DNA from: Mesorhizobium shangrilense
GTDB taxonomy: Bacteria > Pseudomonadota > Alphaproteobacteria > Rhizobiales > Rhizobiaceae
Assembly (NCBI RefSeq): GCF_028826155.1
Contig: NZ_JAQGPN010000001.1
Span: 3,725,501-3,789,500, forward strand
Direction: 5' to 3'
DNA length: 64,000 bases
The notes below the pieces were generated by a model. That model saw only the letters and a list, made by a program, of their open reading frames with translations, searched no databases and was not told the origin of the DNA. A program made the translations under genes and the position numbers. The stretch's first letter is position 1. Every line of letters begins with the position of its first letter. Positions 1 to 12,015 of this stretch are shown here, piece after piece.

Positions 1-26
1 TCCTGAAATGTCTGTCGGTATGACGA

Positions 27-1529
27 TTACTCGGCGTCCTTGGCAGCAGCCTTTTTCTTCGGAGCCGCCTTCTTCTTGGGCTCCTCGGCCTTGTCATCAG
101 CGGATGCGGCAGCCTCGCCCTTCTCGGCGTCCTCGGCCTTTGCCGTCTTCTTGGCGGCCTTCTTCGCCGGCTTCTTGGCAGTCTCTTCCGTATCGTCGGC
201 CATCAGCTCTTCCTTGGTGACCTTCTTGTCGGCCACGGAGATCTGGCCGAGCAGGTGATCGACCACCTTCTCCTCGAAGATCGGCGCGCGGATCGTGGCG
301 AGCTGCTGCGGATTGTTGCGATAGAACTCGAAGACCTGCTGCTGCTGGTCGCCCGGGAAGCGGCGTACGAACTCGAAGAGCCCGCGCTGCATCTCTTCCT
401 CGGAAACCTGCACGCCGGCCTTCTCGCCGATCTCGGCAAGCACCAGGCCGAGCCGCACGCGACGCTCTGCAAGGCGCATGTACTCGGCGCGGGCCTCCTC
501 TTCGGTGGTGTCCTCGTCCGCGAAGGTCTGGCCGGCGGCCTGAAGGTCGCGGTTCACCTGGTTCCAGATGTTGGAGAACTCAGCTTCGACGAGCTTCGAC
601 GGCGCCTCGAAGGAATAGCTCGCATCCAGAGCGTCGAGCAGCTCGCGCTTCACCTTCTGGCGCGTCATCTGGCCGAACTGGCTCTCGATCTGGCCGCGCA
701 CGATCTCACGCAGGCGCTCGAGCGACTCGATGCCGAGCGCCTTTGCGGTCTCGTCGGTCACTTCCATCTCACCCGGCTTGGCGACTTCCTTGACGGTCAC
801 GTCGAAGGTGGCTTCCTTGCCGGCCAGGTTGGCGGCGTTGTAGTTCTCCGAGAAGGTGACGGTGATCTGGCGCTCGTCACCAGCCTTGACGCCGATGAGC
901 TGGTCCTCGAAGCCCGGGATGAACTCCTTGGAGCCCAGCACCAGCGGCTGGTCGTTGCCGGCGCCGCCAGCAAAGGCCTCGCCGTCGATCTTGCCAACAT
1001 AGTCGATGGTGACGCGGTCGCCTTCCTCGGCCTTGCCCTTCTTCTCTTCGTACGGACGCATGGAGTCGGTGACGCGCTTCACCTGCTCCTCGACCTCCTC
1101 GGTGGGGACGTCGTAGACTTGGCGGGTCACCTTGATGTCGGAGACGTCCTTGATCTCGATGGGCGGCAGCACCTCATAGTTCAGGCTGAACTCGAAATCG
1201 GCGCCGCCGGCCAGGATCTTCTCGGCTTCCTTCTCGTCCTCGGTCATCACGACTTCCGGCTGCATGGCGGCCTTTTCGCCGCGCTCGGAGAGGATGTCGC
1301 GCGTCGAGTTCGACAGGATCTCGTTGACGACCTCGGCCATGAAGGACTTGCCGTACATCTTGCGCAGGTGCGGAAGCGGCACCTTGCCCGGCCGGAAGCC
1401 ATTGATGCGCACCTTGTCCTTGGCATTGGTCAGGCGCTGCATCAGGCGCTCCTCCATGTCCTTGGCGGGCACGGTGACCTTGATCTCGCGCTTGAGGCCG
1501 GAATTCAGCGTTTCGGTGACCTGCATCAT
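27..1529 (-). CDS. tig: Trigger factor
   Basis: Ribosome-associated chaperone and peptidyl-prolyl isomerase that meets nascent chains at the exit tunnel. The N-terminal ribosome-docking motif is visible near residues 44-51 (GFRPGKVP). An FKBP-type isomerase domain follows at about 155-250 ([14 protein letters not shown]), then the long helical C-terminal chaperone region. From about residue 445 the protein ends in a low-complexity Lys/Ala/Glu tail rich in KKAAKK-type runs, which makes it longer (500 aa) than the E. coli protein of about 430 aa; such tails are common in rhizobial trigger factors. Two consecutive ATG codons (1529 and 1526) could start it, with AAAGG just upstream. It is a single-gene unit reading away from the tRNA-Thr gene. 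The usual clpP/clpX neighbours are not seen; the window ends just past its stop. Confidence 0.97.
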   Translation of the reverse strand: MMQVTETLNSGLKREIKVTVPAKDMEERLMQRLTNAKDKVRINGFRPGKVPLPHLRKMYGKSFMAEVVNEILSNSTRDILSERGEKAAMQPEVVMTEDEKEAEKILAGGADFEFSLNYEVLPPIEIKDVSDIKVTRQVYDVPTEEVEEQVKRVTDSMRPYEEKKGKAEEGDRVTIDYVGKIDGEAFAGGAGNDQPLVLGSKEFIPGFEDQLIGVKAGDERQITVTFSENYNAANLAGKEATFDVTVKEVAKPGEMEVTDETAKALGIESLERLREIVRGQIESQFGQMTRQKVKRELLDALDASYSFEAPSKLVEAEFSNIWNQVNRDLQAAGQTFADEDTTEEEARAEYMRLAERRVRLGLVLAEIGEKAGVQVSEEEMQRGLFEFVRRFPGDQQQQVFEFYRNNPQQLATIRAPIFEEKVVDHLLGQISVADKKVTKEELMADDTEETAKKPAKKAAKKTAKAEDAEKGEAAASADDKAEEPKKKAAPKKKAAAKDAE

Positions 1530-1874
1530 AAAACCTTTGCTTCGACGAATCCTGCAGCTTGCGGCGCCTTCCGCCGTTCAGCCTGCCGGGTTGCGTGCCG
1601 GGAGTGCCATCTTGTGAAGTCGGTGTGTCGAGATTTCGGCGATAGGAGCCTTAAACCCGGACCTGTTTCGCGACGCCTTTGAAGAAGCAAGGATAATCTC
1701 TTGACTTTCCTGATGCTTTCGTCAGCTGCGCCAACGACTGCCTAGCCGTCTGTCACATTCGGCTCGCCTTTTGTCACACGCGACTACGATTTTCAACGCA
1801 ATTTTAGGCGGGACAAGGCGCGCGGGCCTGAGCGCCTCCCTCTCCGATGATGGCATCGGCGGTTTTTTTGGAAC
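1530..1874. other. Intergenic region upstream of tig
   Basis: About 345 bp without a recognisable gene. It must hold the tig promoter on the minus strand. Two direct TGTGACA copies lie on the minus strand about 20 bp apart near 1755-1790. A hairpin with stem CCGATG/CATCGG followed by seven T residues on the plus strand (1844-1869) has the form of a rho-independent terminator, but no plus-strand gene precedes it, so its role is unclear. Confidence 0.4.
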
Positions 1875-1950
<76 letters not shown>

Positions 1951-2136
1951 ACTCGCACGTGGCCTTACCACATTGGACGCGGCAGTAAAGACAGTATCGG
2001 CGGCAGCCGGACTGTGGCGCGCTGCACGAACGGGCCTGATCACGCTGCGGCCCTCCCCTGCAGCCTTGCGGCTTTCAGCCGACCCGCGCACATGCTAACG
2101 GGGCGCCGGTTGTATGCGCAGGGAGGCTTCAGGGCC

Positions 2137-2901
2137 ATGGTCAATAGGATCGCCTTCGTTTCGTCAGAGGCTGACGATGCGCGCGAGGCCTGCGCCCGTC
2201 TGACCGAGCAATACGGCCAGACGGAGATCGCGGAAGCAGACATCGTCGTCGCACTCGGTGGCGACGGCTTCTTATTGCAGACGCTGCGAGAGACCATGGG
2301 AACCGGCAAACGCGTCTTCGGCATGAACCGCGGCACGATCGGCTTCCTGATGAACGAGTTCCGCGAAGACGGATTGCTGGAGCGCCTCAAGGCGACGGTT
2401 CACGAAACTATCCGGCCACTGGAAATGGAGACGACGTCAGAAGACGGAACTGTCTCCACGGCTCTCGCCATCAACGAGGTCTCGCTCTTCCGCCAATCCT
2501 ACCAGGCGGCAAAGGTGCGCGTCACCGTCGACGATCAAGTCCGCATGGAGGAATTGATCTGCGACGGAGTGATGGTGGCGACCCCGGCGGGCTCCACCGC
2601 CTACAACCTTTCCGCTCACGGCCCGATCCTGCCCCTGGACGCACCACTGCTGGCGCTGACGCCAGTGAGCCCTTTTCGGCCGCGACGCTGGCGCGGCGCG
2701 CTGCTGTCGAACAAGGCCGTGGTGCGCTTCGACATACTGGAAGGCAGGAAGCGGCCGGTGAACGCCGTCGCCGACCACACCGAGATCAAGTCGGTGACCA
2801 GCGTGAGCGTCCGCGAATCGCGCGACGGGACCGCGACACTGCTCTTTGACCCCTCGCACTCCTGGAACGAGCGCATCCTGACCGAGCAATTTCGCTACTG
2901 A
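2137..2901 (+). CDS. nadK: NAD kinase
   Basis: Phosphorylates NAD to NADP with ATP; cytosolic and essential for NADPH supply. The diagnostic GGDG motif lies at residues 41-44. Downstream are the NE motif in the stretch around AINEVSL and the glycine-rich TPAGSTAYNLSAHGP segment that binds the nucleotide. At 254 aa it matches the short rhizobial form that lacks the N-terminal extension of E. coli NadK. The ORF is open upstream to 1771, but that part overlaps the tRNA gene on the other strand. The ATG at 2137 has GGGAGG about 10 bp before it and begins with the family-typical MVNRIAF. It stands alone, followed by the helicase gene about 200 bp downstream. Confidence 0.96.
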   Translation: MVNRIAFVSSEADDAREACARLTEQYGQTEIAEADIVVALGGDGFLLQTLRETMGTGKRVFGMNRGTIGFLMNEFREDGLLERLKATVHETIRPLEMETTSEDGTVSTALAINEVSLFRQSYQAAKVRVTVDDQVRMEELICDGVMVATPAGSTAYNLSAHGPILPLDAPLLALTPVSPFRPRRWRGALLSNKAVVRFDILEGRKRPVNAVADHTEIKSVTSVSVRESRDGTATLLFDPSHSWNERILTEQFRY

Positions 2902-3107
2902 ATCCAGCGAATCCGCTACCAGGAACCCGGGACGCATCTTCCGTTAAGGAAATTGCGGTCGAATTGCCGCGTTCACTGGCGATTGTGTTGACAAATCCAT
3001 ATCTTCCGCTTACGGCAGCCCACAATATCCAAGGCGCGCGGCGCCTGGCGCCGTCGGCCTTTGCCTGCCCCGCCCGCGCGCAGAACACGCAAAGACGCGA
3101 AAAACAC

Positions 3108-4617
<1,510 letters not shown>

Positions 4618-4643
<26 letters not shown>

Positions 4644-4986
4644 CCTTCCGCTTCGCGGGGTCAGCCTTTTCCGCACGCAGCCCCGCCTCGTAGGACTTCC
4701 GCGCCCAGACCGCCATTTCGTCCGGATCGTCCAGCGCGCCATCCGGCACCGTCCAGTACGGCATCGCCACCTGTTTTCCGTGTCGCGAGCCAGTGTAGGT
4801 CCAGCGGCTGCAGCCGGCCGCTTCGAGATCCGGCGCGGTTTGCGCATCACCCTTCAGCATCAGCTCGCCACGAATCTCGATCGCGATGATGACGCCGCGA
4901 TGGTAGATTCCCTTGCCGCCGAACATGCGGCGGATGTCGACCGGCCCGAGACCTGAAAACAGATCGGCGATTGCATCATTGTCCAT
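4618..4986 (-). CDS. TfoX N-terminal domain protein
   Basis: A 122-residue protein with the TfoX N-terminal fold: it opens with a helix and then FSGLGPVDIRRMFGGKGIY, where the RRMFGG segment is the family signature. The C-terminal TfoX domain of the Haemophilus competence regulator is absent, as in most alphaproteobacterial single-domain homologues, whose role is unknown. A Lys/Pro-rich tail ends the protein. It is convergent with the helicase gene (26-bp overlap) and divergent from the GFA gene. A competence function should not be assumed. Confidence 0.88.
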
Positions 4987-5058
4987 CGGTCATGTCCCGC
5001 AGCGTGGAAATCCGAAACCGCAAGTCTGCACCGTTAATCACGCAGGAGGAAGCACCGC

Positions 5059-5556
5059 ATGCCCATTCTGCTGAAAGGCTCCTGCCGCTGCGGCGGCGTG
5101 CGCTTCGAGGTCATGAGCCACACGCCTGTCCCCTACCAGCTCTGCTACTGCTCGATCTGCCGGAAGCAGCAGGGCGGCGGCGGATATGCCATCAACCTCG
5201 GCGGCATCGCGACGACGCTGAAGGTCGAGAGCGCTGAAACGCTTGGCGTCTATCGGGCAAAAATCGAGGACGATGAGCGCGGGCACTGCGAGGTGTCGAC
5301 CGGGGAGCGGAACTTCTGCATGTCCTGCGGGTCGGCGCTCTGGCTCTACGACCCGACCTGGCCGGACCTGATCCACCCGTTCGCCTCGGCGATCGACACG
5401 GAACTCCCGAAGCCTCCGCACCGGACGCATCTCATGCTGAAATACAAGGCCTCGTGGGTCGAGCCGGACATCCGCGACGGCGACCTCGCCTTCGAACTCT
5501 ACCCCGAAGAGTCGATCGCCGACTGGCACAGGCGCAACGGGGTTTGGGTGGAGTAA
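5059..5556 (+). CDS. GFA-family (CENP-V/GFA domain) zinc protein
   Basis: Member of the glutathione-dependent formaldehyde-activating (GFA) fold, small cytosolic zinc proteins usually of unknown substrate. Zinc-ligand cysteines are visible in GSCRCGGVRFE (residues 7-17), in LCYCSICRK (about 30-38) and in NFCMSCGSALW (about 88-98), matching the family pattern. The strong AGGAGG at 5044-5049 fixes the ATG at 5059. It is divergent from the TfoX-like gene with a 72-bp gap. Actual GSH-formaldehyde activity is doubtful for most family members, so only the fold assignment is firm. Confidence 0.9.
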   Translation: MPILLKGSCRCGGVRFEVMSHTPVPYQLCYCSICRKQQGGGGYAINLGGIATTLKVESAETLGVYRAKIEDDERGHCEVSTGERNFCMSCGSALWLYDPTWPDLIHPFASAIDTELPKPPHRTHLMLKYKASWVEPDIRDGDLAFELYPEESIADWHRRNGVWVE

Positions 5557-5594
5557 AGTCCCGACCTGAAAACCGTAGTCGCGCCGGCACGGCG

Positions 5595-5855
5595 CTACAT
5601 CGCCGACCCACCGCCGTCCTCTTCCTCAAATGTGACCGCGACATCGGCATTGGCGGAGAGGCGGACCTTGCCGCCTTCCACGTCGGCGACTAGGCTGAGC
5701 GGAACATAGTGGTGGTGGCCTCTGTGATGCCCCTCCCCGCTGTCGCGCTTCGTAAGTTTTATGCGACCATCCACTACGCGGTCGACCGTACCAACGTGGA
5801 CACCGTCCGCGCCGATGACTTCCGCATGTTCCTTGATCTTGCTGGTGTCAGCCAT
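5595..5855 (-). CDS. DUF2171 domain protein
   Basis: A short (86-aa) soluble protein of the DUF2171 family, PRC-barrel-like in outline: KIKEHAEVIGADGVHVGTVDRVVDGRIKLTKRD, then a His/Gly-rich HHRGHHHYVPLSLV segment and an acidic end. The function is unknown; relatives are often scored as stress- or storage-associated. The frame is open to 5882, but AAGGAG lies six bases before the ATG at 5855, so MADTSK is the likely start; the ATG at 5861 is too close to that site. Confidence 0.85.
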   Translation of the reverse strand: MADTSKIKEHAEVIGADGVHVGTVDRVVDGRIKLTKRDSGEGHHRGHHHYVPLSLVADVEGGKVRLSANADVAVTFEEEDGGGSAM

Positions 5856-5951
5856 GGCCATCTCCTTCGTTGCGCAGGACAACGTCGGATGATGGCAAAG
5901 GATGCAGGCGAAATTGCAGGCAGCGCGCTCGGGGCGCGCCGGACCACCGGC

Positions 5952-6338
5952 TCAGGCGGCGTCGGCGGCGCGAGCCTCGGCGAGGGCCTTGAGGTCGGCC
6001 GGCTTCAGCTCCACCGATTCACCGCAGCCGCAAGCCGAACTCTGGTTCGGATTCCGGAAGGTGAATCCGGTGCGCAGCGTGGTCTGCTCAAAATCCATCT
6101 CGGTGCCGAACAGAAACAGCGCCGCTTCAGGCGCGACCCAGACATTTGCGCCTTCGCGCTCGATGTGGTCGTCCTTCGGGTTGGGCTCGGTCACGAGGTC
6201 GACCGTGTACTCCATTCCGGCGCAGCCGCCCTTCTTGATGCCGAGACGCACGCCGAGAGCATTCTCGCGCGTCGCGACGATCTCCCGCACGCGCTCCGCA
6301 GCCCGGTCGGTCATGCTGATGACGGCAAAGCGTCCCAT
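5952..6338 (-). CDS. sufA: A-type Fe-S carrier SufA
   Basis: HesB/IscA-family scaffold or carrier that receives Fe-S clusters from SufBCD and passes them to target apoproteins. The conserved cysteines are all present: one in GGCAGMEY near residue 39 and two in the C-terminal SSACGCGES. Length 128 aa is usual for the family. It is the last gene of the minus-strand suf operon, about 86 bp after sufT. A GC-rich hairpin lies just beyond the stop (around 5920-5937) but lacks a T-run. Confidence 0.95.
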   Translation of the reverse strand: MGRFAVISMTDRAAERVREIVATRENALGVRLGIKKGGCAGMEYTVDLVTEPNPKDDHIEREGANVWVAPEAALFLFGTEMDFEQTTLRTGFTFRNPNQSSACGCGESVELKPADLKALAEARAADAA

Positions 6339-6424
6339 TCAAAGTCTCCCACTCACGGCAGGTTCAAAGGCCTGCGGAATGTCTTGCCACTAACATGGTG
6401 AAGATTCGTGGCTCAGGCAAGTTC

Positions 6425-6814
6425 TCAGTACCAGCCGACCGCGACCTGCGCCTCTTCCGACATGCGGTCCGGCGTCCATGGCGGATCGAAGACCATGCTG
6501 ACCTCGACGTCTGAGACACCCTCGACGGCGCCGACGGCGTTCTGCACCCAACCCGGCATTTCGCCCGCCACCGGGCAGCCGGGCGCAGTCAGCGTCATGT
6601 CGATCTTGACCGACCGGTCGTCCTCGATGTCGATCTTGTAGATCAGGCCAAGCTCGTAGATGTCGGCCGGGATCTCGGGATCGTAGACGGTCTTCAGCGC
6701 GGCCACGATGTCGTCCGTCAGCCGGGCCAGCTCGTCCGCCGGAATCGCCGAGGCAGTCCCTGCCGGGGACGGCTCGGTCGTGGTGGTCACGGATGCGTCT
6801 TCCATATCGCTCAC
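6425..6814 (-). CDS. sufT: SUF system maturation factor SufT (MIP18/DUF59)
   Basis: MIP18-family protein that assists Fe-S maturation of client enzymes. The DUF59 core is clear: DDIVAALKTVYDPEIPADIYELGLIY followed by LTAPGCPVAGEMP, which contains the conserved cysteine. An N-terminal Ser/Thr/Pro-rich extension of about 25 residues precedes the domain. Its ATG overlaps the sufS stop codon (ATGA, 6811-6814), indicating translational coupling. Confidence 0.93.
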   Translation of the reverse strand: MSDMEDASVTTTTEPSPAGTASAIPADELARLTDDIVAALKTVYDPEIPADIYELGLIYKIDIEDDRSVKIDMTLTAPGCPVAGEMPGWVQNAVGAVEGVSDVEVSMVFDPPWTPDRMSEEAQVAVGWY

Positions 6815-8052
6815 CCGAAGAACTTTCGCGCTTTTTCCAGCGCTTCGGCCAGCACGTCAACCTCGGCCAGCGTGTTGTACATGCCGAATGAAGCCCTGCA
6901 TGTGGAGGTGACGCCGAAGCGTTTCAACAGCGGCTGCGCGCAGTGCGTACCGGCGCGCACCGCGACGCCCGCGCGGTCGATGACCATCGAGACGTCGTGG
7001 GCGTGGATGCCCTCGAGTTCGAAGGAGACGATGGCGCCCTTGTCGGGCGCATCGCCGAAGATGCGCAGCGAATTGATGGCGCGCAGGCGTTCATGCGCAT
7101 AGGCCTTCAGTTCCGCCTCGTGGGCTGCGATGCGCTCGCGGCCGATGGAATCCATGTAGTCCAGCGCCGCACCCAGGCCGATCGCCTGGACGATCGGGGG
7201 CGTGCCCGCCTCGAAGCGATGCGGCGGGTCGTTGTAACTGACGTTGCCCTCAGTCACCTCCAGGATCATCTCGCCGCCGCCCTGGAACGGGCGCATGGCC
7301 TGCAAGAACTCCTTCTTGCCGTAGAGTACGCCGATGCCCGACGGGCCGTAAACCTTGTGGCCAGTAAAGGCATAGAAGTCGCAGTCCAGGTCCTGGACGT
7401 CGACCGGCATGTGGACGGCTGCCTGGCTGCCGTCCACGAGGACCGGAATTCCCCGCGCATGCGCGATGCGGCAGATATCCTTGATTGGGGTCACCGTGCC
7501 CAGCGCATTCGACATATGGGTGATGGCGACCAGTTTCGTGCGGTCCGTCAGGCACTTCTCGAAATCATCGAGATGGAATTCGCCGAGATCGTCGACCGGA
7601 GCCCAGACGAGCTTGGCGCCCTGGCGCTCGCGGATGAAATGCCACGGCACGATGTTGGAGTGGTGCTCCATGATGGAGAGCACGATCTCGTCGCCCTCGC
7701 CGATGTTCGGCATGCCCCAGCCATAGGCGACGGTGTTGATGGCCGACGTCGCGTTCGAGGTGAACACGATCTCGTCGATCGACGGCGCGTTGAGAAAGCG
7801 GCGAACGGTCTCGCGCGCCTTCTCATAGGAGTCGGTGGCGGCGTTGGAAAGGAAATGCAGGCCGCGATGGACGTTCGCATATTCCTCGGAATAGGCGCGC
7901 TGGACCGCGTCGAGCACCGCCTGCGGTTTCTGGGCCGACGCACCGTTGTCGAGATAGACCAGCGGTTTGCCGTAGACTTCGCGGGACAGGATCGGGAAAT
8001 CGCGGCGGATCGCCTCGACGTCGTAGGGTGCTGAAGTCAATGATTGGTCCAT
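6811..8052 (-). CDS. sufS: Cysteine desulfurase SufS
   Basis: PLP enzyme that takes sulfur from cysteine as a persulfide for the SufBCD scaffold. The PLP lysine lies in FTGHKVYGPSG and the catalytic cysteine in RAGTHCAQP near the C-terminus, the group II (SufS/CsdA) pattern. Length is 413 aa from the ATG at 8052; the frame is open to a TTG at 8067, but MDQSLTS is the more natural start. No SufE gene is next to it. A palindromic repeat element separates it from sufD, so it may be expressed at a different level from the upstream suf genes. Confidence 0.96.
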   Translation of the reverse strand: MDQSLTSAPYDVEAIRRDFPILSREVYGKPLVYLDNGASAQKPQAVLDAVQRAYSEEYANVHRGLHFLSNAATDSYEKARETVRRFLNAPSIDEIVFTSNATSAINTVAYGWGMPNIGEGDEIVLSIMEHHSNIVPWHFIRERQGAKLVWAPVDDLGEFHLDDFEKCLTDRTKLVAITHMSNALGTVTPIKDICRIAHARGIPVLVDGSQAAVHMPVDVQDLDCDFYAFTGHKVYGPSGIGVLYGKKEFLQAMRPFQGGGEMILEVTEGNVSYNDPPHRFEAGTPPIVQAIGLGAALDYMDSIGRERIAAHEAELKAYAHERLRAINSLRIFGDAPDKGAIVSFELEGIHAHDVSMVIDRAGVAVRAGTHCAQPLLKRFGVTSTCRASFGMYNTLAEVDVLAEALEKARKFFG

Positions 8053-8095
8053 GCGCGTTCCGTCCAACTCACCTGATCCGTCTTGGCGCTCCGCG

Positions 8096-8200
8096 CCAAT
8101 CCACCTTCTCCCACACCGGGAGAAGGTCCAGCGCCCAATTTTCCCTCTCTCCGAGGGAGGTGGCCGAGCGAAGCGAGGTCGGATAAGAGTGCGGCGCCCG
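8096..8200. repeat. Palindromic intergenic repeat inside the suf operon
   Basis: The 168-bp gap between sufD and sufS carries an element with two hairpins: CCTTCTCCC/GGGAGAAGG with a 5-nt loop (8104-8126) and CCCTC/GAGGG (8143-8158), followed by GTGGCCGAGCGAAGCGAGG. This resembles REP/RPE-like elements scattered in rhizobial genomes. It lies within the predicted transcript and could terminate, attenuate or stabilise parts of it. Confidence 0.6.
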
Positions 8201-8220
8201 AACTCGCTTCTCAGCCTGTC

Positions 8221-9492
8221 TTACCCATGCTCCGCAAACCAGCGGTCGAGCCGCGCTTCCAGCGCATCCACGATCTTCTCGTCGTCCAGTTCCTCGACCA
8301 CCTCGGCAAGGAACGCCTTGACCAGCAGGCCCCGCGCCGTCTTCTCGTCGATGCCGCGCGCCATCAGGTAAAACAGATGGTCAGCGTGGATCTCGGTGAC
8401 GGTCGCGCCGTGGCCGCAGGCCACGTCGTCCGCGAAGATCTCGAGCTCGGGCTTGGCCGCAAACTCGCCCTCGTCCGACAGCAGCAGCGTGTTGCAGGCC
8501 ATCTTGGCGTCGGTCTTCTGCGCGATCTGGTGCACGTTGATGCGGCCCTGGAAGACGCCCCGCGCCTTGCCGGTCACGACGTTGCGGACGAGTTCGCGCG
8601 AACCGGTGTGCGGCACCATGTGGTCGAGCACCATCGTCACATCCGTATGCGTGTCGCCGGCGAGCAGGTTGATGCCCCGCAGCTGGAAGTCCGAGCCTTC
8701 GCCCTTCGCGGCTACATGGATCTCCTGGCGGACGAGCTTGCCGCCGGCGTTCATCACGAACAGCGTAAGCTTCGCGTTCTTGCCGATCCAGGCATTGAAC
8801 TGGCCGAGATAGGTCGCCGTCTCCGGCTGTTCCTGGACGATCACGTAGAGCACGTCGCTGTCGTCGCCGACGACGAGATTGCCGACCGAGGACACGAACG
8901 CCTCGCCCGTGCCGGTCTGGCGCTCTACGATCGTCGCCTTGACGCCGGCGCCGACGCGAACCGGCAGGCGCACGTGCACCTGACCGCCCGCCTGTACGTT
9001 CTGCAGCTCGATCGGCTTCTCCAGTTGCGTGCTGTCGGCGATGTCGACGAACCAGCCGTCGGCAACGAAGGCTGCGTTGATCGCACCGATCGCATCGTCG
9101 AGGCCGGTCGGCTCCAGGGCGGCGGCATAGCTGCCGTCGGCCAGCTTCTCGGAGATGTGCCGCACGGCGACGCCCTCGAGGCCAGCCGGCGCCTTGCCGG
9201 AGGCGACCCCGTTCAGCACGGGCAGCACCGTCGACCCTTCGAGCACCGGGGCGACGACCTCAGCCCTCGCGGCGGCGTCGTGCGACGGCACGTCGGAGAG
9301 CAGGCGACGAAAATCCGTGTAATGCCAGGCTTCGATGCGTTTGGTCGGCAGGCCGAGCTTGAGCTGCTCGATGGCGTTGTCGCGCTTGATCATGACGGCT
9401 CCGTCGCCCGGCAGGTCGGCCAGGCGTGCGTCGAAGGCCGCGATCAGCGCGGTCTCCGCCTTCGTCCTTTGCGGTGTGGCGTGGATGTTCAT
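8221..9492 (-). CDS. sufD: Fe-S cluster assembly protein SufD
   Basis: Beta-helix subunit of the SufBCD scaffold complex. The SufD/SufB core is seen in the C-terminal half (VMVLDHMVPHTGSRELVRN, then FQGRINVHQIAQKTDAK and LLLSDEGEFAAKPELEIFADDVACGHGAT), including the invariant CGHGAT with the histidine used in the SufB-SufD interface. Length is 423 aa. The frame extends upstream through sufC in another reading, but the ATG at 9492 begins the family N-terminus and follows the sufC stop by only 4 bp, implying coupling. Confidence 0.96.
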   Translation of the reverse strand: MNIHATPQRTKAETALIAAFDARLADLPGDGAVMIKRDNAIEQLKLGLPTKRIEAWHYTDFRRLLSDVPSHDAAARAEVVAPVLEGSTVLPVLNGVASGKAPAGLEGVAVRHISEKLADGSYAAALEPTGLDDAIGAINAAFVADGWFVDIADSTQLEKPIELQNVQAGGQVHVRLPVRVGAGVKATIVERQTGTGEAFVSSVGNLVVGDDSDVLYVIVQEQPETATYLGQFNAWIGKNAKLTLFVMNAGGKLVRQEIHVAAKGEGSDFQLRGINLLAGDTHTDVTMVLDHMVPHTGSRELVRNVVTGKARGVFQGRINVHQIAQKTDAKMACNTLLLSDEGEFAAKPELEIFADDVACGHGATVTEIHADHLFYLMARGIDEKTARGLLVKAFLAEVVEELDDEKIVDALEARLDRWFAEHG

Positions 9493-9496
9493 GAAT

Positions 9497-10255
9497 TCAC
9501 TCCGCCGCTTCCTGGATGAAACCGGCATAGCCATTGGCCTCGAGCTCGTGCGCGAGCGTCTTGTCGCCGGACTTGATGACCTGGCCGCGGTAGAGCACGT
9601 GAACGGTGTCCGGCACGATGTAGTCGAGCAGGCGCTGATAGTGGGTGATGACGACCACCGCGCGATCCGGCGCACGCAGCGAGTTGACGCCGTCGGCAAC
9701 GATCTTCAGCGCGTCGATGTCGAGACCGGAATCGGTCTCGTCGAGCACGCAGAGCTTCGGCTCCAGCAGCTTCATCTGCAGGATTTCCGCGCGCTTCTTC
9801 TCGCCGCCGGAGAAGCCGACGTTGAGCGGGCGCTTCAGCATCGCCATGTCCATGCTCAGCGAGGCGGCCGCGTCCTTCACCTTCTTCATGAAGTCCGGAA
9901 TCTTGAGCGCATCCTCGCCGCGCGCCTTGCGCTGCGAGTTCATCGCCACCTTCAGGAACTCCATCATGGCGACGCCGGGGATCTCCATCGGATACTGGAA
10001 GGCCAGGAAGATGCCCGCTGCAGCGCGTTCGGCCGGATCCATCTCCAGAATGGACTCGCCGTTGTAGAGGATGTCGCCTTCCGTCACCTCATAGTCCTCG
10101 CGGCCGGCGAGGATATAGGACAGCGTCGACTTGCCGGAGCCGTTCGGGCCCATGATGGCGGCGACCTCGCCCGGCTGAACCGTCAGGTTCAGGCCGCGGA
10201 TGATCTCGACGCCGCTTTCGGCGATGCGGGCATGCAGGTTCTTGATCTCAAGCAT
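9497..10255 (-). CDS. sufC: Fe-S assembly ATPase SufC
   Basis: ABC-type ATPase that drives conformational changes of the SufBD scaffold. The Walker A motif GPNGSGKST is near residues 36-44, the signature FSGGEKKR near 150, and Walker B with SufC-specific wording in LCVLDETDSGLD near 170, then the H-loop VITHYQR. Length 252 aa is standard. It sits between sufB (139-bp gap) and sufD (4-bp gap). Confidence 0.97.
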   Translation of the reverse strand: MLEIKNLHARIAESGVEIIRGLNLTVQPGEVAAIMGPNGSGKSTLSYILAGREDYEVTEGDILYNGESILEMDPAERAAAGIFLAFQYPMEIPGVAMMEFLKVAMNSQRKARGEDALKIPDFMKKVKDAAASLSMDMAMLKRPLNVGFSGGEKKRAEILQMKLLEPKLCVLDETDSGLDIDALKIVADGVNSLRAPDRAVVVITHYQRLLDYIVPDTVHVLYRGQVIKSGDKTLAHELEANGYAGFIQEAAE

Positions 10256-10394
10256 TCTCGTCCGTCTTTCGTCTTCGCGCCTTGCGCGTATGCGTTCTGT
10301 TCCTTGGCTTCGGAAAGTCCGCCGTTTCCATTGTTTGGCACCCGCTCAGCGCGTCACGCGCAGGGCTCTCGACTTGCCGGGCAATAGCCCTCGG

Positions 10395-11915
<1,521 letters not shown>

Positions 11916-12015
11916 CAGCGTTCTCCATCCACGCCAGGGTCAAGGCCCGGCAGTTTTCAAACTATGGCACCGGTGGGACGGCGTACGCCCCATATAGTGC
12001 CTTTCATCCGGAACT

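Noticed and set aside
1844..1869. Intrinsic-terminator-like hairpin with seven T on the plus strand before tRNA-Thr
   Set aside because: No plus-strand gene precedes it and the tRNA is on the other strand. It is mentioned only within the intergenic entry.
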